From positions 558,001-622,000 of the forward strand of contig CAXXUJ010000001.1 of assembly GCA_963677695.2 (NCBI GenBank): DNA of 64,000 nucleotides, read 5' to 3'. This document shows positions 16,049 to 25,125 of the stretch, in pieces. How positions within the stretch are numbered: the first letter of the stretch is position 1; the number at the start of each line of letters is the position of its first letter. The position numbers and the translations under genes are program-made. Source of the stretch: SABI01 sp963677695 (lineage in GTDB: Bacteria > Spirochaetota > Spirochaetia > Sphaerochaetales > Sphaerochaetaceae). The notes below the pieces were generated by a model that was not told the DNA's origin, searched no databases, and saw only the letters and a program-made list of their open reading frames with translations.

Positions 16049-16438
16049 CTTTTATCTTTATTTTTCTAAAGCCTTCAGAAATTTCTTATGCCGTACATGA
16101 CATAGTTCTCGTAATTGAAAATCATCCATCAGCATAGCACGCAACAATCAAGAAATATCTATATACTTATAAGTTAAATACATAAAGAGAATCGTAGGTG
16201 AGAATTTCAGAATCAGGAATAGAAATGGATACCATGGATCACAGCTGCAGTATTATATGTTTGACAATTGGATTCTGCTGAATAATAATCAAGTATCGCA
16301 GTGCTTTTTTCTATCTGAACAAGTGAACATCTGCATGAATGATTGTTTTTAAAGCCTTAATTATAACACCGTTTAGAGAAATTTCTTTGAACCTGTAGAA
16401 ATCGCATATCGCTAGCCTGAACAAGAAGGAGATCAACT
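16049..16438. other. Intergenic, no gene seen
   Basis: This AT-rich stretch between divergent transcription units holds no supported gene. I see no tRNA, riboswitch or strong hairpin. The promoter of the HIT gene should lie here but could not be picked out with confidence. Confidence 0.4.
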
Positions 16439-16876
16439 ATGAGAATTGACCCTGCCTGTCCCTACTGCCAGAGGCCCCTGGCGAAAGAGGAGATACTCGC
16501 TGAAGTGTGCTCTCTTTCATACTCTATTCTCTCCGTGTACAAAAACCAGTATTATCGAGGACGTTGCGTTCTCTCCTTAAAGGAACATTACGAAGAGATC
16601 CACGAGATTGACGATACCACCTACCACGGATTCATGTATGAGATAAAACGGATATCCTCTCTTATTTCCAACCTCTACAAACCTGATAAAATCCAACTCG
16701 CTTTCTATGGAGATACAGTCAGGCATGTTCACGCTCACATTGTTCCGAAGTACTCTACCCTCCCTGACTGGGGATCCCCGTTCCTTCTGAACCCTGAATC
16801 AGGAAACGAGGAAACATGGAAAGAGGTAGTAGAGACTCTGTATAAAGAATTGAACGAAGAAACTATTCCAGTTTAA
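16439..16876 (+). CDS. HIT-family (histidine triad) nucleotide-binding protein
   Basis: The 145-residue protein has the histidine triad HVHAHIVPK at 96-104 (H96, H98, H100), preceded by the HIT fold, and an N-terminal CPYC that could bind zinc with later residues. HIT proteins hydrolyse or transfer nucleoside monophosphates, for example from AMP-lysine or dinucleoside polyphosphates. AAGGAG precedes ATG. It is monocistronic, followed by the palindromic element and ATPase C. Confidence 0.85.
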   Translation: MRIDPACPYCQRPLAKEEILAEVCSLSYSILSVYKNQYYRGRCVLSLKEHYEEIHEIDDTTYHGFMYEIKRISSLISNLYKPDKIQLAFYGDTVRHVHAHIVPKYSTLPDWGSPFLLNPESGNEETWKEVVETLYKELNEETIPV

Positions 16877-16938
16877 TCGACTACGTATTCTATCACCGGA
16901 CGCATGATTGAAATCAATGAGTCCCCTTTTCTTTACTA

Positions 16939-16977
16939 TTATAGTAACCCGTGTTATCATAACTACGGTTACTATAA
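16939..16977. repeat. Dispersed palindromic element, copy 3, upstream of ATPase C
   Basis: Perfect arms TTATAGTAAC (16939-16948) and GTTACTATAA (16968-16977) flank an inner GTTAT-C-ATAAC. The 39-bp palindrome ends 17 bp before the ATPase C ATG and contains TACTAT, a possible -10 box. It is the best-preserved of three copies in the window. Confidence 0.75.
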
Positions 16978-16994
16978 ACAGAGAGGGAAGTCCT

Positions 16995-18314
16995 ATGAAA
17001 TTCTATGCAAGAAAGGATGAGTTGGCAAAACTTGAAGCACACTGGGAACAGACGCAGTATGCATCCTCCATGACAATCCTCACGGGAAGGAGAAGGATAG
17101 GAAAAACTTCCCTGGCCCGCACGTTCATAAAGGACAAGAAATCACTGTACCTTTTCATCTCGAAGAAGAAGGAGCAGCTTCTCTGCACCGAATGTGTCGA
17201 GATCATCCAGGAAACGATCAGCGTCCCAGTCATAGGAGAGATCACCAGCTTCAGTAAGATATTCAAGCTTTTGATGGAAATTGCATTGAAGCAGCGGATC
17301 GTCGTAGTCATTGATGAATTCCAGGAGTTTTTCTCGATAAATGAATCCGTCTATTCGGAAATTCAGAATATATGGGACGAGTATAAAGAGAGATCAAGAG
17401 TACACATGATTTTTATAGGATCAGTCTACTCTCTTATGCATAAGATCTTTCAGGATGAAAAGGAACCGCTGTTCGGAAGAGCCGATAGAATCATGGCACT
17501 CAAGCCCTTTCCTCCCTCTACGCTGAAACAGGTACTGTTGGATAATAACGCGTATTCGAGAGAGAATCTGTTCTCAGTCTTCACCTTGACCGGAGGGATC
17601 CCCCGGTACGTTGAAATTCTGACGAATCACAAGGCCTTCACCCGAGAGAAGATACTCGACCTCTATGTTCAGGAAGACTCACCCTTCCTGCATGAAGGAA
17701 AAACAATTCTAATCGAAGAATTCGGTAAGGAATACGCCACCTATTTCTCCATTCTGAGTCTCCTTTCAGAAGGAAGGACCTCACGCTCTGAAATCGAATC
17801 GATTCTGGAGAAAAACATCGGAGGATATCTGGAGAGGCTTCAGAAAGATTACAATCTGGTTCAACCGAGAAAACCGGTGGGAGCGAAACCAACTGGGAAA
17901 GTTCAGAAATATTTCATCAAGGATAATTTCCTCTCTTTCTGGTTCAGATTCATCTATAAGAATTACTCAGCCATTGAGATCGGGAATTTCGAATATATAC
18001 GTGCATTGATCACCAGAGACTGGCAGACCTACAGCGGTCCCATCCTTGAACGCCTGCTACAGGCAATCCTGGCAGAAACGAAAGAGTACAACCTCATCGG
18101 TAATTACTGGGAGAGGGGGAACCTGAACGAAATTGACATCGTAGCAATCAATGAAATGAGAAAGAAACTGTTCATTGCTGAAGTAAAAAGCAATCCTGAG
18201 AAAGCCTCCATGAAAAAGCTCAAGGAAAAGGCAGTGGATCTGATCGCCCAGTTTCCCGGGTTTGAGACGGAGTTCACTATTCTTTCTCTCATTGATATAG
18301 ATTCGTATATATGA
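16995..18314 (+). CDS. ATPase C: archaeal-type ATPase/DUF234 protein
   Basis: The 439-residue protein has Walker A GRRRIGKTS at 31-39 and Walker B VVVIDEFQEF near 107. A winged-helix segment (GRTSRSEIESIL) follows, then a C-terminal DUF234-like domain with NEIDIVAINE and FIAEVKSN, an intact D...ExK PD-(D/E)XK pattern. It is related to, but in a different subfamily from, ATPases A, B and D. ATG 16995 has AGAGAGGGAAG at good distance; the longer open frame runs back through the palindrome. Function is unknown. It is monocistronic. Confidence 0.83.
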   Translation: MKFYARKDELAKLEAHWEQTQYASSMTILTGRRRIGKTSLARTFIKDKKSLYLFISKKKEQLLCTECVEIIQETISVPVIGEITSFSKIFKLLMEIALKQRIVVVIDEFQEFFSINESVYSEIQNIWDEYKERSRVHMIFIGSVYSLMHKIFQDEKEPLFGRADRIMALKPFPPSTLKQVLLDNNAYSRENLFSVFTLTGGIPRYVEILTNHKAFTREKILDLYVQEDSPFLHEGKTILIEEFGKEYATYFSILSLLSEGRTSRSEIESILEKNIGGYLERLQKDYNLVQPRKPVGAKPTGKVQKYFIKDNFLSFWFRFIYKNYSAIEIGNFEYIRALITRDWQTYSGPILERLLQAILAETKEYNLIGNYWERGNLNEIDIVAINEMRKKLFIAEVKSNPEKASMKKLKEKAVDLIAQFPGFETEFTILSLIDIDSYI

Positions 18315-18454
18315 AATTCTGAAACGGTAAAAAACTGAAGAAGACCGATAACAAACCCTTGCTTGTTGATATACCTCTATGGTGGTAAAATGACATAACA
18401 TGCAGAAAGGAACTGTCTGACTGCTGCCGAGAGGAAAGAGGGGGATACACACGT

Positions 18455-21400
18455 ATGAAGAGCACTGAACGAAACAATCTCCTGTTTACCATCGTTGAAA
18501 TCATTCTGATCGGTGTGATCATCGGATTATCACTTAAGCTCGTTGCCCTTGAGAAAAAATCAGCTGATGAGTCACTTGATGCAAAGATGATGATCGAAGC
18601 TGCTGATGAACTGCGACAGAGCTCTGACGATCTGACCCATTTCGCCCGCTCCTACGTCGTTACCGGTGATCCGGAGTTCTGGGAACGCTATTATGCGACC
18701 CTCGATATACGCAACGGTCATGACCCGCGACCAGAGCATTATGACAAGATTTACTGGGACCTGAACGATGAAACGCGCGAAAAGATCACACTGAAAGAGG
18801 CAAGATCTCTCAACTCGATCATGGAAGAACTTCCCTACACTGAAGAGGAACTTGCCCTGCTCACCTTATCTGAAAAGAATTCGAATGACCTTGTGAACAT
18901 CGAAGTCGAAGCGTTCAATACCCTGAACGGACGGTACAAAGACAGTGAAGGAAACTACACGGTAATCGGAGAACCTGATAAGGCCCTGGCAGTCTCTCTC
19001 ATGTTCTCTCAGGAATACTATGATGCGAAGCATGAGATCATGCAGCCTATCTATTCATTCCTTATCATGCTCGATACCAGAACCTCTGCCATGCTTGAAC
19101 AGACGTCCAACACAGTGACGATCTATATCGGTCTCATCATTCTTACCTTCCTTATTCTCGTCGGGGTAACCTTGCGGTACTCCCTCTTTCAGAGAAGACT
19201 TCACCTTGCCCATCAGAAGAAACTGGAAGCGAATATAGAAGAACTGAACGCAAACAGAAACGACCTTGAAGCGAGTGAGACCCGCTTCCTTCAGGTGGCC
19301 GCCCTGAGCGGTACGATGGTATGGGAGATCAATACGAAGGGAGAGTATGTGTACATCTCTCCCAATGTTGAACAGCTTTTAGGCTATCGTGTCGATGAGA
19401 TGATAGGTCATCCCTTCCATGAGACGGTTCATGAGGAGTATAAGGAAGAGCTCCTTCTCCATTTCAATAACGTGGTTGAGAACAAAAGGGAGATGGAGGA
19501 ATTCGATATTCCCTATCAGAGAAAGGATGGCAATGTTGTCTGGCTCTCCTCGAACGGAGCGGAAATCCTTAATGAAGAGGGTGAAAGGACAGGCTTCCGC
19601 GGTGCTGGTTTCGATATCACGGAACGGAAGAATATGGAGAAGGAACTAGTCACCTTCAAGACAATCGCCGATCAGGCGAACTACGCCGTAGTCCTTCTGG
19701 ATGAAGAATTGAATCATATCTATGTCAATGACGAACTCTGTTCCCTGTTCAAGCGTGATGCCGATGAGTTCATAGGCAAGTCAGTAACCGTTATACATCC
19801 CGAAAGAGTACTTGCCCGTATCGGGGAACTGAAACATGAACTTGACATGCTGGGAGGATTCACCTCAGAGCCGATCGAATTCGTCGACAGCGAAGGAGAA
19901 TCCTTCTATGCCCTTCTCAACGCCCAGAAAGTGTATGACGCGGAGGGGAATTTCCTATGTATATCAGTGACCTATGTGGACGTGACTGAGCAGAAACTCC
20001 AGGAGAATGAACTTCGTTCCAGTGAGCAGCAGCTTTCCCTCGCTCAGGAGATAGCAGGAATGGGCAGCTGGCACTATAACATGACAGATGGAAGCGGCTA
20101 CTGGTCTGATAACTGCTACCGCCTTGTGAAGAAAAAGGTAGGAACGAAGATCTGGGATATGCAGGAGATATTCAGCCAGATCGTTCTGGAGGATCAGCAT
20201 ATCTTCACCGAAGCGATGGAGGAGATGACAAAGAGCGGAAAGGGAACCGATATCGAATTCAGAATGCTTATCGAGACAGGAGATGAGAGGTGGTTCAGTC
20301 TCTATCTCAGACCTGAAATGGATGAGGAAGGAAACATTGCAGTCCTAAACGGAGTAAGTCTCGATGTCACCGACAGCAAACAGGCTGAGGATGACCGGGT
20401 GGCACGTCAGGTGGCTGAGCAGGCGAACCGCTCGAAGAGCGTGTTCCTCTCCAACATGAGCCATGAGATCCGCACTCCCCTGAATGCCATCATCGGGTTC
20501 TCCCAGATTCTTCAGCGAGATCCCACCCTGCAGCCGAAACAGGTTGACCAGATCGCTACCATCAGCCGCAGCGGTGAGTACCTTCTCTCCCTTATCAATG
20601 ATATTCTCGATATCTCGAAGATAGAAGCGGGAAGAATAACGATCAACAACACAAACTTCGATCTCCACGGTGTGCTTGATGAAGTGAAACTGATGTTCTC
20701 CATTCCCGCTGAGAAGCGGGGACTCTCTCTTCTCTTCGAACGGAGGGAGAATGTGCCTGAGTTCGTTTCAGCAGATGAGGGAAAGCTGAAGCAGGTGATG
20801 ATCAATCTCATCGGGAATGCACTCAAGTTCACTCAGGAAGGGGGAATCGGGGTCAGATGTCAGGCAGTTCATCAGGATGGTCAACAGTTCCTCAATGTGG
20901 AAGTGGAGGATTCAGGTGTCGGTATCCCCAAGGAGGATATAGCCAACATCTTCGATCCCTTCAGGCAGTCTGATGCAGGCAAGACGATCGGCGGGACAGG
21001 CCTCGGCCTTGCCATCAGCAAGCAGATGCTTGAGCTGATGGGCGGTTCCATCGAGGTGAAGAGTACCGAAGGTCAGGGAACCCTGTTCAAATTCTTCTTC
21101 CCCATCACTGAAGTTGACCCCAAGGAAGTCTCTACAGACCATCAGATCAACCGTGATGTGATCGGACTCTCACCCGACAGCGGAATCATTAAAATCCTCG
21201 TAGTGGATGACAGAAAAGAAAACCGTGACCTCCTTGAAGATATGCTCAAGCCTGTCGGCTTCAAAGTGGAGATGGCAGAGGATGGAAAGGAAGGCGTTCA
21301 GAAATTCTTCGCCTACACCCCTGATTGCGTCCTGATGGACCTGAGAATGCCCGTTCTTGACGGCTATGAAGCAACCACACAGATAAAGAAAGATGAAAAG

Positions 21401-21799
21401 GGGAGCAAGGTCCCCATCATCGCCGTCACGGCAAGTGCGTTCGACGATGATGAGAAAGCGGTTCTCCGCTCCGGCTTCGACGGCTACCTGAGAAAGCCGT
21501 TCAGACGTCACGAACTGTTCGCCAAGCTGCAGGACCTTCTTGATGTGGAGTATATCTTCAGTGCCGAAGCCGCTGATAGCGATGAGAAGAGTTTCATCCT
21601 TACACGGGAGCATATGGAAAACCTGGCCCCTGAAATCATCACAAAGATGACCTCAGCCGTTGATGAAGGTGATATGGAAGAATTCAGGGAGATCGTTATC
21701 ACAATAGAGGCAGAACACCCCCGCATCGCCAATGCGCTGATGGAACTTGCAGGGAAGTTCGATTACCAGGCACTGATGAACCTGCTGGGAGAAGAGTAG
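18455..21799 (+). CDS. Hybrid sensor histidine kinase with three PAS domains
   Basis: The 1114-residue protein has TM1 near 9-29, an extracytoplasmic helical domain, TM2 near 221-243 and a short coiled linker. PAS domains lie at about 273-395, 398-512 and 530-640. HisKA follows with H670 in NMSHEIRTPLN, then HATPase_c to about 900 (NALKFTQEGG, DSGVGIP, GGTGLGL), a receiver domain from 912 with D962 in VLMDLRMP, and a helical tail of 65 residues without an obvious phospho-His. It would feed a phosphorelay, but no partner regulator lies next to it. The ATG follows GAGGGGGAT. Confidence 0.93.
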   Translation: MKSTERNNLLFTIVEIILIGVIIGLSLKLVALEKKSADESLDAKMMIEAADELRQSSDDLTHFARSYVVTGDPEFWERYYATLDIRNGHDPRPEHYDKIYWDLNDETREKITLKEARSLNSIMEELPYTEEELALLTLSEKNSNDLVNIEVEAFNTLNGRYKDSEGNYTVIGEPDKALAVSLMFSQEYYDAKHEIMQPIYSFLIMLDTRTSAMLEQTSNTVTIYIGLIILTFLILVGVTLRYSLFQRRLHLAHQKKLEANIEELNANRNDLEASETRFLQVAALSGTMVWEINTKGEYVYISPNVEQLLGYRVDEMIGHPFHETVHEEYKEELLLHFNNVVENKREMEEFDIPYQRKDGNVVWLSSNGAEILNEEGERTGFRGAGFDITERKNMEKELVTFKTIADQANYAVVLLDEELNHIYVNDELCSLFKRDADEFIGKSVTVIHPERVLARIGELKHELDMLGGFTSEPIEFVDSEGESFYALLNAQKVYDAEGNFLCISVTYVDVTEQKLQENELRSSEQQLSLAQEIAGMGSWHYNMTDGSGYWSDNCYRLVKKKVGTKIWDMQEIFSQIVLEDQHIFTEAMEEMTKSGKGTDIEFRMLIETGDERWFSLYLRPEMDEEGNIAVLNGVSLDVTDSKQAEDDRVARQVAEQANRSKSVFLSNMSHEIRTPLNAIIGFSQILQRDPTLQPKQVDQIATISRSGEYLLSLINDILDISKIEAGRITINNTNFDLHGVLDEVKLMFSIPAEKRGLSLLFERRENVPEFVSADEGKLKQVMINLIGNALKFTQEGGIGVRCQAVHQDGQQFLNVEVEDSGVGIPKEDIANIFDPFRQSDAGKTIGGTGLGLAISKQMLELMGGSIEVKSTEGQGTLFKFFFPITEVDPKEVSTDHQINRDVIGLSPDSGIIKILVVDDRKENRDLLEDMLKPVGFKVEMAEDGKEGVQKFFAYTPDCVLMDLRMPVLDGYEATTQIKKDEKGSKVPIIAVTASAFDDDEKAVLRSGFDGYLRKPFRRHELFAKLQDLLDVEYIFSAEAADSDEKSFILTREHMENLAPEIITKMTSAVDEGDMEEFREIVITIEAEHPRIANALMELAGKFDYQALMNLLGEE

Positions 21800-21858
21800 G
21801 ACACTCAGAATTGCGATGTGCTATGCTCGCTGGTGACTGACCGTATCATCGTATGTTC

Positions 21859-23067
21859 TCACTCGGAAAGAAGCCATTGAAGGATATTCTTCTGTGTGAT
21901 TCCATTATGATGTGATCCTGATCCTATCTCATCGAGAGCAAGAAGTAGCTTCGGGTGATGGTCATTGATCGCTTTCAGAGGAGCTAGCTCCCGTTCAAGG
22001 GTCTGTTCATCCAGTACGGTTGCTGATACCTGATAATAGGTAACCTCTCCCTGTTTCTGAGCCACGAAGTCCACCTCTTTATCCCCGAGTTTCCCCACAG
22101 AGACCTGACAACCCCGTCTCCGGAGTTCCAGATATACGATATTCTCAAGCTGATGGCCGATATCTGATTCGGTGTTCGCCAGAAGGATATTCCTCAACCC
22201 GGTATCAGCTATGTAATATTTGCCCAATGTCTTAAGATGACCGCGCCCCTTTATATCGTATCTGCTCACCTTGTAAAACATATAGCTGTCCAGCAGTGCC
22301 TGCAGATAGGTATCTATGGTATTGACGGATACTTTTCTTCCACTGGAAATTATCGTGTTGCTGATCTTTTTTACGGAGATGGGACTTCCGATACTGCTGC
22401 CGAGCATCTTGATGATACGCTCCAGGAGAGAAATGTCGGTGATCCCTTTCCGCTTCGCAATATCTTTTACCAATATCGTGGTGTAGATACCTTCAATATA
22501 GGTTCTGATAATCGAATCCTGCTGCTCAAGCATCGGGATATAGGGGAAGGAGCCATAGCGCATGAATCTGGTAAAGGAGGTCATGAGGGATTCAGTGGTA
22601 TCATGTGGAGAATCAAGGAATTCTCGGAAGGAGAGCGGCTGCATCTTGATCTCAACATATCGGCCTGACAGCAGTGTCGCCAGTTCCCCGGAAAGAAGAT
22701 GGGCATTCGATCCTGTGATATACACATCAACCTTTTCCTTTATGTAGAGACTGTCCACTGCCTTTTCAAACTCTTCACACTGCTGAACTTCATCGATGAA
22801 GATATAGGTGTATGAGTCCGGCTGCAGCCTATCTGTCATATAACGGTACAGTTCATGATAATCGAGCAGAGACTCATAATCGAGATCTTCAAGGTTGACC
22901 GATACTATCTGTCGCTCTTCAACCCCCTGCCCTCTAAGATAGTCTTTATAGAGAGAAAATAGAGTTGATTTTCCACAACGTCGTACTCCGGTTACGACTT
23001 TTATGAGATCCTTTTCCTTCCAGTCAATTAATTCCTGAATATATGTATCACGTTGAATCAATTTCAT
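21859..23067 (-). CDS. ATPase D: AAA_14/DUF4143-type ATP-binding protein
   Basis: The 402-residue protein has Walker A GVRRCGKST at 27-35 and Walker B YIFIDEVQQCEE near 87-98. SISVKKISNTI begins the winged-helix segment, and the C-terminal DUF4143 domain carries KEVDFVAQ. Where the ExK motif should be it reads YYQVSAT, so the nuclease-like site is degenerate, as in ATPase B. The start has no Shine-Dalgarno sequence but has TACAAT 6 nt upstream, the same leaderless geometry as A and B. A family of 40-bp palindromic repeats lies upstream. Confidence 0.87.
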   Translation of the reverse strand: MKLIQRDTYIQELIDWKEKDLIKVVTGVRRCGKSTLFSLYKDYLRGQGVEERQIVSVNLEDLDYESLLDYHELYRYMTDRLQPDSYTYIFIDEVQQCEEFEKAVDSLYIKEKVDVYITGSNAHLLSGELATLLSGRYVEIKMQPLSFREFLDSPHDTTESLMTSFTRFMRYGSFPYIPMLEQQDSIIRTYIEGIYTTILVKDIAKRKGITDISLLERIIKMLGSSIGSPISVKKISNTIISSGRKVSVNTIDTYLQALLDSYMFYKVSRYDIKGRGHLKTLGKYYIADTGLRNILLANTESDIGHQLENIVYLELRRRGCQVSVGKLGDKEVDFVAQKQGEVTYYQVSATVLDEQTLERELAPLKAINDHHPKLLLALDEIGSGSHHNGITQKNILQWLLSE

Positions 23068-23073
23068 AGATTC

Positions 23074-23127
23074 ATTGTATCACAACAGAAAGATATATAA
23101 AAGTTTTTTCTCTGTAGAGAAAAAACT
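23074..23127 (-). promoter_or_regulatory. ATPase D promoter region with 11-bp palindrome
   Basis: TACAAT on the minus strand (23074-23079) lies 6 nt before the ATG. Just upstream, AGTTTTTTCTC (23102-23112) and GAGAAAAAACT (23117-23127) form a perfect 11-bp inverted repeat with a 4-nt centre. No good -35 box was found, so an activator or a weak promoter is possible. Confidence 0.6.
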
Positions 23128-23213
23128 AGATGTAATAATGAAAATAATTCTGTAAAGAGAAAAAACTTTCGCAATAAGAATGAAAAATTCTCTGCAGAAA
23201 AAGAACTTTTCGA
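23102..23213. repeat. Approx. 40-bp tandem repeats upstream of ATPase D
   Basis: The CTG(T/C)A core with a flanking GAGAAAAAACT-type arm occurs three times, at about 23112, 23150 and 23192 (spacings 38 and 42). The second and third units also share AATGAAAA and ACTTT(T)CG flanks. Only the first copy is a perfect palindrome. The array could bind several dimers cooperatively. Confidence 0.6.
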
Positions 23214-23247
23214 TGTATATTCGTGCCCAGCAGGATCAATGTTGTTT

Positions 23248-24231
23248 TTATTGCCTCAGCAGGTTGGAAGCTAGTGCTTTCAGATCTATCCCATTCTGCT
23301 GCTCTATAGTCGTCTGCCAAGCAACCGGTATTGCAGAAAGACCGGAATAGGCTCCGCAAAGGGCTCCGGTGATAGCTCCATTCGTGTCAGCGTCATCTCC
23401 GATATTGATCACGGTAATGAGTCCGTCCATAAATCTGAAACCGGCCGCATAGGAAACCCCGAGGGAGAGAGGGATAGATTCGTAGCTTTTCATTCCCGCT
23501 CCAATATGTGCATACAGTTCATATGCGGTACTCTCCAGATCTCCTTTAGAATTCTCAACAATCTGCTTAGCCAGCCTCAGTCGGGTACTAATCTTCGGTG
23601 CCGGGATATCGGCACCCCTTCTCTCCCCTTCCTCGGCTGCTTTTATGGCAGCCTCCATCAGCTGTTCAGGAGAACTCTTCCCCTCCACCGCAAGAGAAAC
23701 GGCAGAGGCGACAGCAGCGGCTGAAGCAAGACCACATACACTTCCGTGTGATACCTGCGCCTGTTCTATCGCCTTGAGGCACGCGGTGTCAGGATCTCCG
23801 TGGTAGAAAATACCGACAGGAGCGACCCGCATAGCAGCGCCGTTCGTATCCCCTTTCTTCCCTATCTCGAGGTAGTCTTTGCGTTCTATGATCGCTTCAA
23901 GGAAGCGTCTGGTGCTCGGCCCTATCACAGTACTTGCAAGCATATTGTGCTCAATTGCCCATGTTCTCATCTTCTCAACGAAAAGGGACTGATTGAAACC
24001 TCCGGCATCAATGAGCGTTTCGGCTAGGATAAGTGTCTCTTCCGTATCATCGGTGATTTCAGCTCTGTGGAGGGATCCATGGGCTGTCTGTTCCTCACTC
24101 GGTGCAAGAAAATCTGTGATTCGCCCATAATTCCGCTTCACCTCTTCAGGCGACATGAAGGATGCAGGCATACCCATGGCATCCCCGATAGCGGCTCCGA
24201 AAAGCGATCCTGCGGCTCTGTCTATCATCAT
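23248..24231 (-). CDS. ADP-ribosylglycohydrolase family protein
   Basis: The 327-residue protein begins with GSLFGAAIGDAMGMP and carries the metal-binding motifs ITDDTEET near 59-66 and GDDADTNGAITGALCG near 277-292. It belongs to the DraG/ARH fold, which cleaves N- or O-glycosidic bonds to ADP-ribose, although many bacterial members act on other N-glycosides. It overlaps the upstream PfkB kinase gene by 4 bp (ATGA) and is the last gene of an ABC-importer operon. A catabolic N-glycoside hydrolase is therefore as likely as protein de-ADP-ribosylation. Confidence 0.87.
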   Translation of the reverse strand: MMIDRAAGSLFGAAIGDAMGMPASFMSPEEVKRNYGRITDFLAPSEEQTAHGSLHRAEITDDTEETLILAETLIDAGGFNQSLFVEKMRTWAIEHNMLASTVIGPSTRRFLEAIIERKDYLEIGKKGDTNGAAMRVAPVGIFYHGDPDTACLKAIEQAQVSHGSVCGLASAAAVASAVSLAVEGKSSPEQLMEAAIKAAEEGERRGADIPAPKISTRLRLAKQIVENSKGDLESTAYELYAHIGAGMKSYESIPLSLGVSYAAGFRFMDGLITVINIGDDADTNGAITGALCGAYSGLSAIPVAWQTTIEQQNGIDLKALASNLLRQ

Positions 24232-25115
24232 CTCAACTCCCGTCTATGTTTTCTTATATTCTCGATATTCTCAGGATCGAACATTCCGTGCGGACCTTTC
24301 AGGCTCGTCATGTACGAGGCTGCCGCACTGGCAGTCTCAAGTGAGTTCTGAAGGTCTTTTCCTTCAAGATACTGAGCGATGAAAGCCCCTATGAAACAGT
24401 CACCTGCACCGGTTGTATCGACAGTATCCACTTCAAAGGGATAGCAGACATATACCCTATCTCCCTGACTTACAGTTATCTTTCCTTTTCCCCGCTTCTG
24501 TATCACTAGAGGTATCTTATCAAGATTGAAACTGCCGAGCAGCTCCCACTCTTTCTCGTTTGGTGTAACAGCATAGCAGAGATCAAGAACCTGCTGAAGA
24601 TAGACAGGATCGATAGCATCGATAAGAACTCCCGGATCGAAAAAAATAGGAGCGGTGCACTGTTTCAGATAAGTGAGGATATCAGAGGCATAGGAGGGAT
24701 CAAGGAGAAAGTATCCTGTGAGATAGACAGCAGCGAAATCGATATCCGCAGGGATCATGTCAGAAGAGAATATCGACTCTACACCTTTACTCGTGAAGAA
24801 CGTTCTCTCTCCGTCTTGATCCACCATCGTGATGCAATACCCGGTCCGCTCCGTATCTACGGTTCTGATGCAGTCATGAGGAAGGTGAAAACGGCTCATG
24901 TACTCTGAAATTGACTCATCATCAGCTGTTCCGACTGCAGAGACAATATAGGGCTTCTGTTGATACGATCGAAGGGTGATGGCGGTATTGAGTGCACATC
25001 CGGAGGGAATCGTACTCTCGGATGTAATGAAGGTATCACCTCCGGGAACCGGGTAGGTGTCAACGGTAAGAATTCTATCAAAGATCACACCTCCCAGAAG
25101 CAGAATATTGTGCAT
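24228..25115 (-). CDS. PfkB-family carbohydrate kinase
   Basis: The 295-residue kinase has the N-terminal PfkB signature region (PGGDTFITSESTIPSGCALN) and the C-terminal DTTGAGDCFIGAF with the catalytic aspartate and anion hole. It should phosphorylate a sugar, nucleoside or amino-sugar entering through the neighbouring importer. ATG 25115 follows AGGGGGGACAGG; the longer frame would start inside the upstream ABC gene. It sits 10 bp after that gene and overlaps the glycohydrolase gene. Substrate unknown. Confidence 0.88.
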   Translation of the reverse strand: MHNILLLGGVIFDRILTVDTYPVPGGDTFITSESTIPSGCALNTAITLRSYQQKPYIVSAVGTADDESISEYMSRFHLPHDCIRTVDTERTGYCITMVDQDGERTFFTSKGVESIFSSDMIPADIDFAAVYLTGYFLLDPSYASDILTYLKQCTAPIFFDPGVLIDAIDPVYLQQVLDLCYAVTPNEKEWELLGSFNLDKIPLVIQKRGKGKITVSQGDRVYVCYPFEVDTVDTTGAGDCFIGAFIAQYLEGKDLQNSLETASAAASYMTSLKGPHGMFDPENIENIRKHRRELR

Positions 25116-25125
25116 CCTGTCCCCC

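Noticed and set aside
17638..17892. Minus-strand frame containing RFQSVRSFLLKGDSEW, similar to an ATPase B antisense stretch
   Set aside because: It lies inside the ATPase C coding region and the resemblance does not extend; judged coincidental.
23102..23213. Short CRISPR-like array upstream of ATPase D
   Set aside because: Repeats are diverged, tandem at about 40 bp and nearly contiguous, with no spacers; they fit an operator array better.
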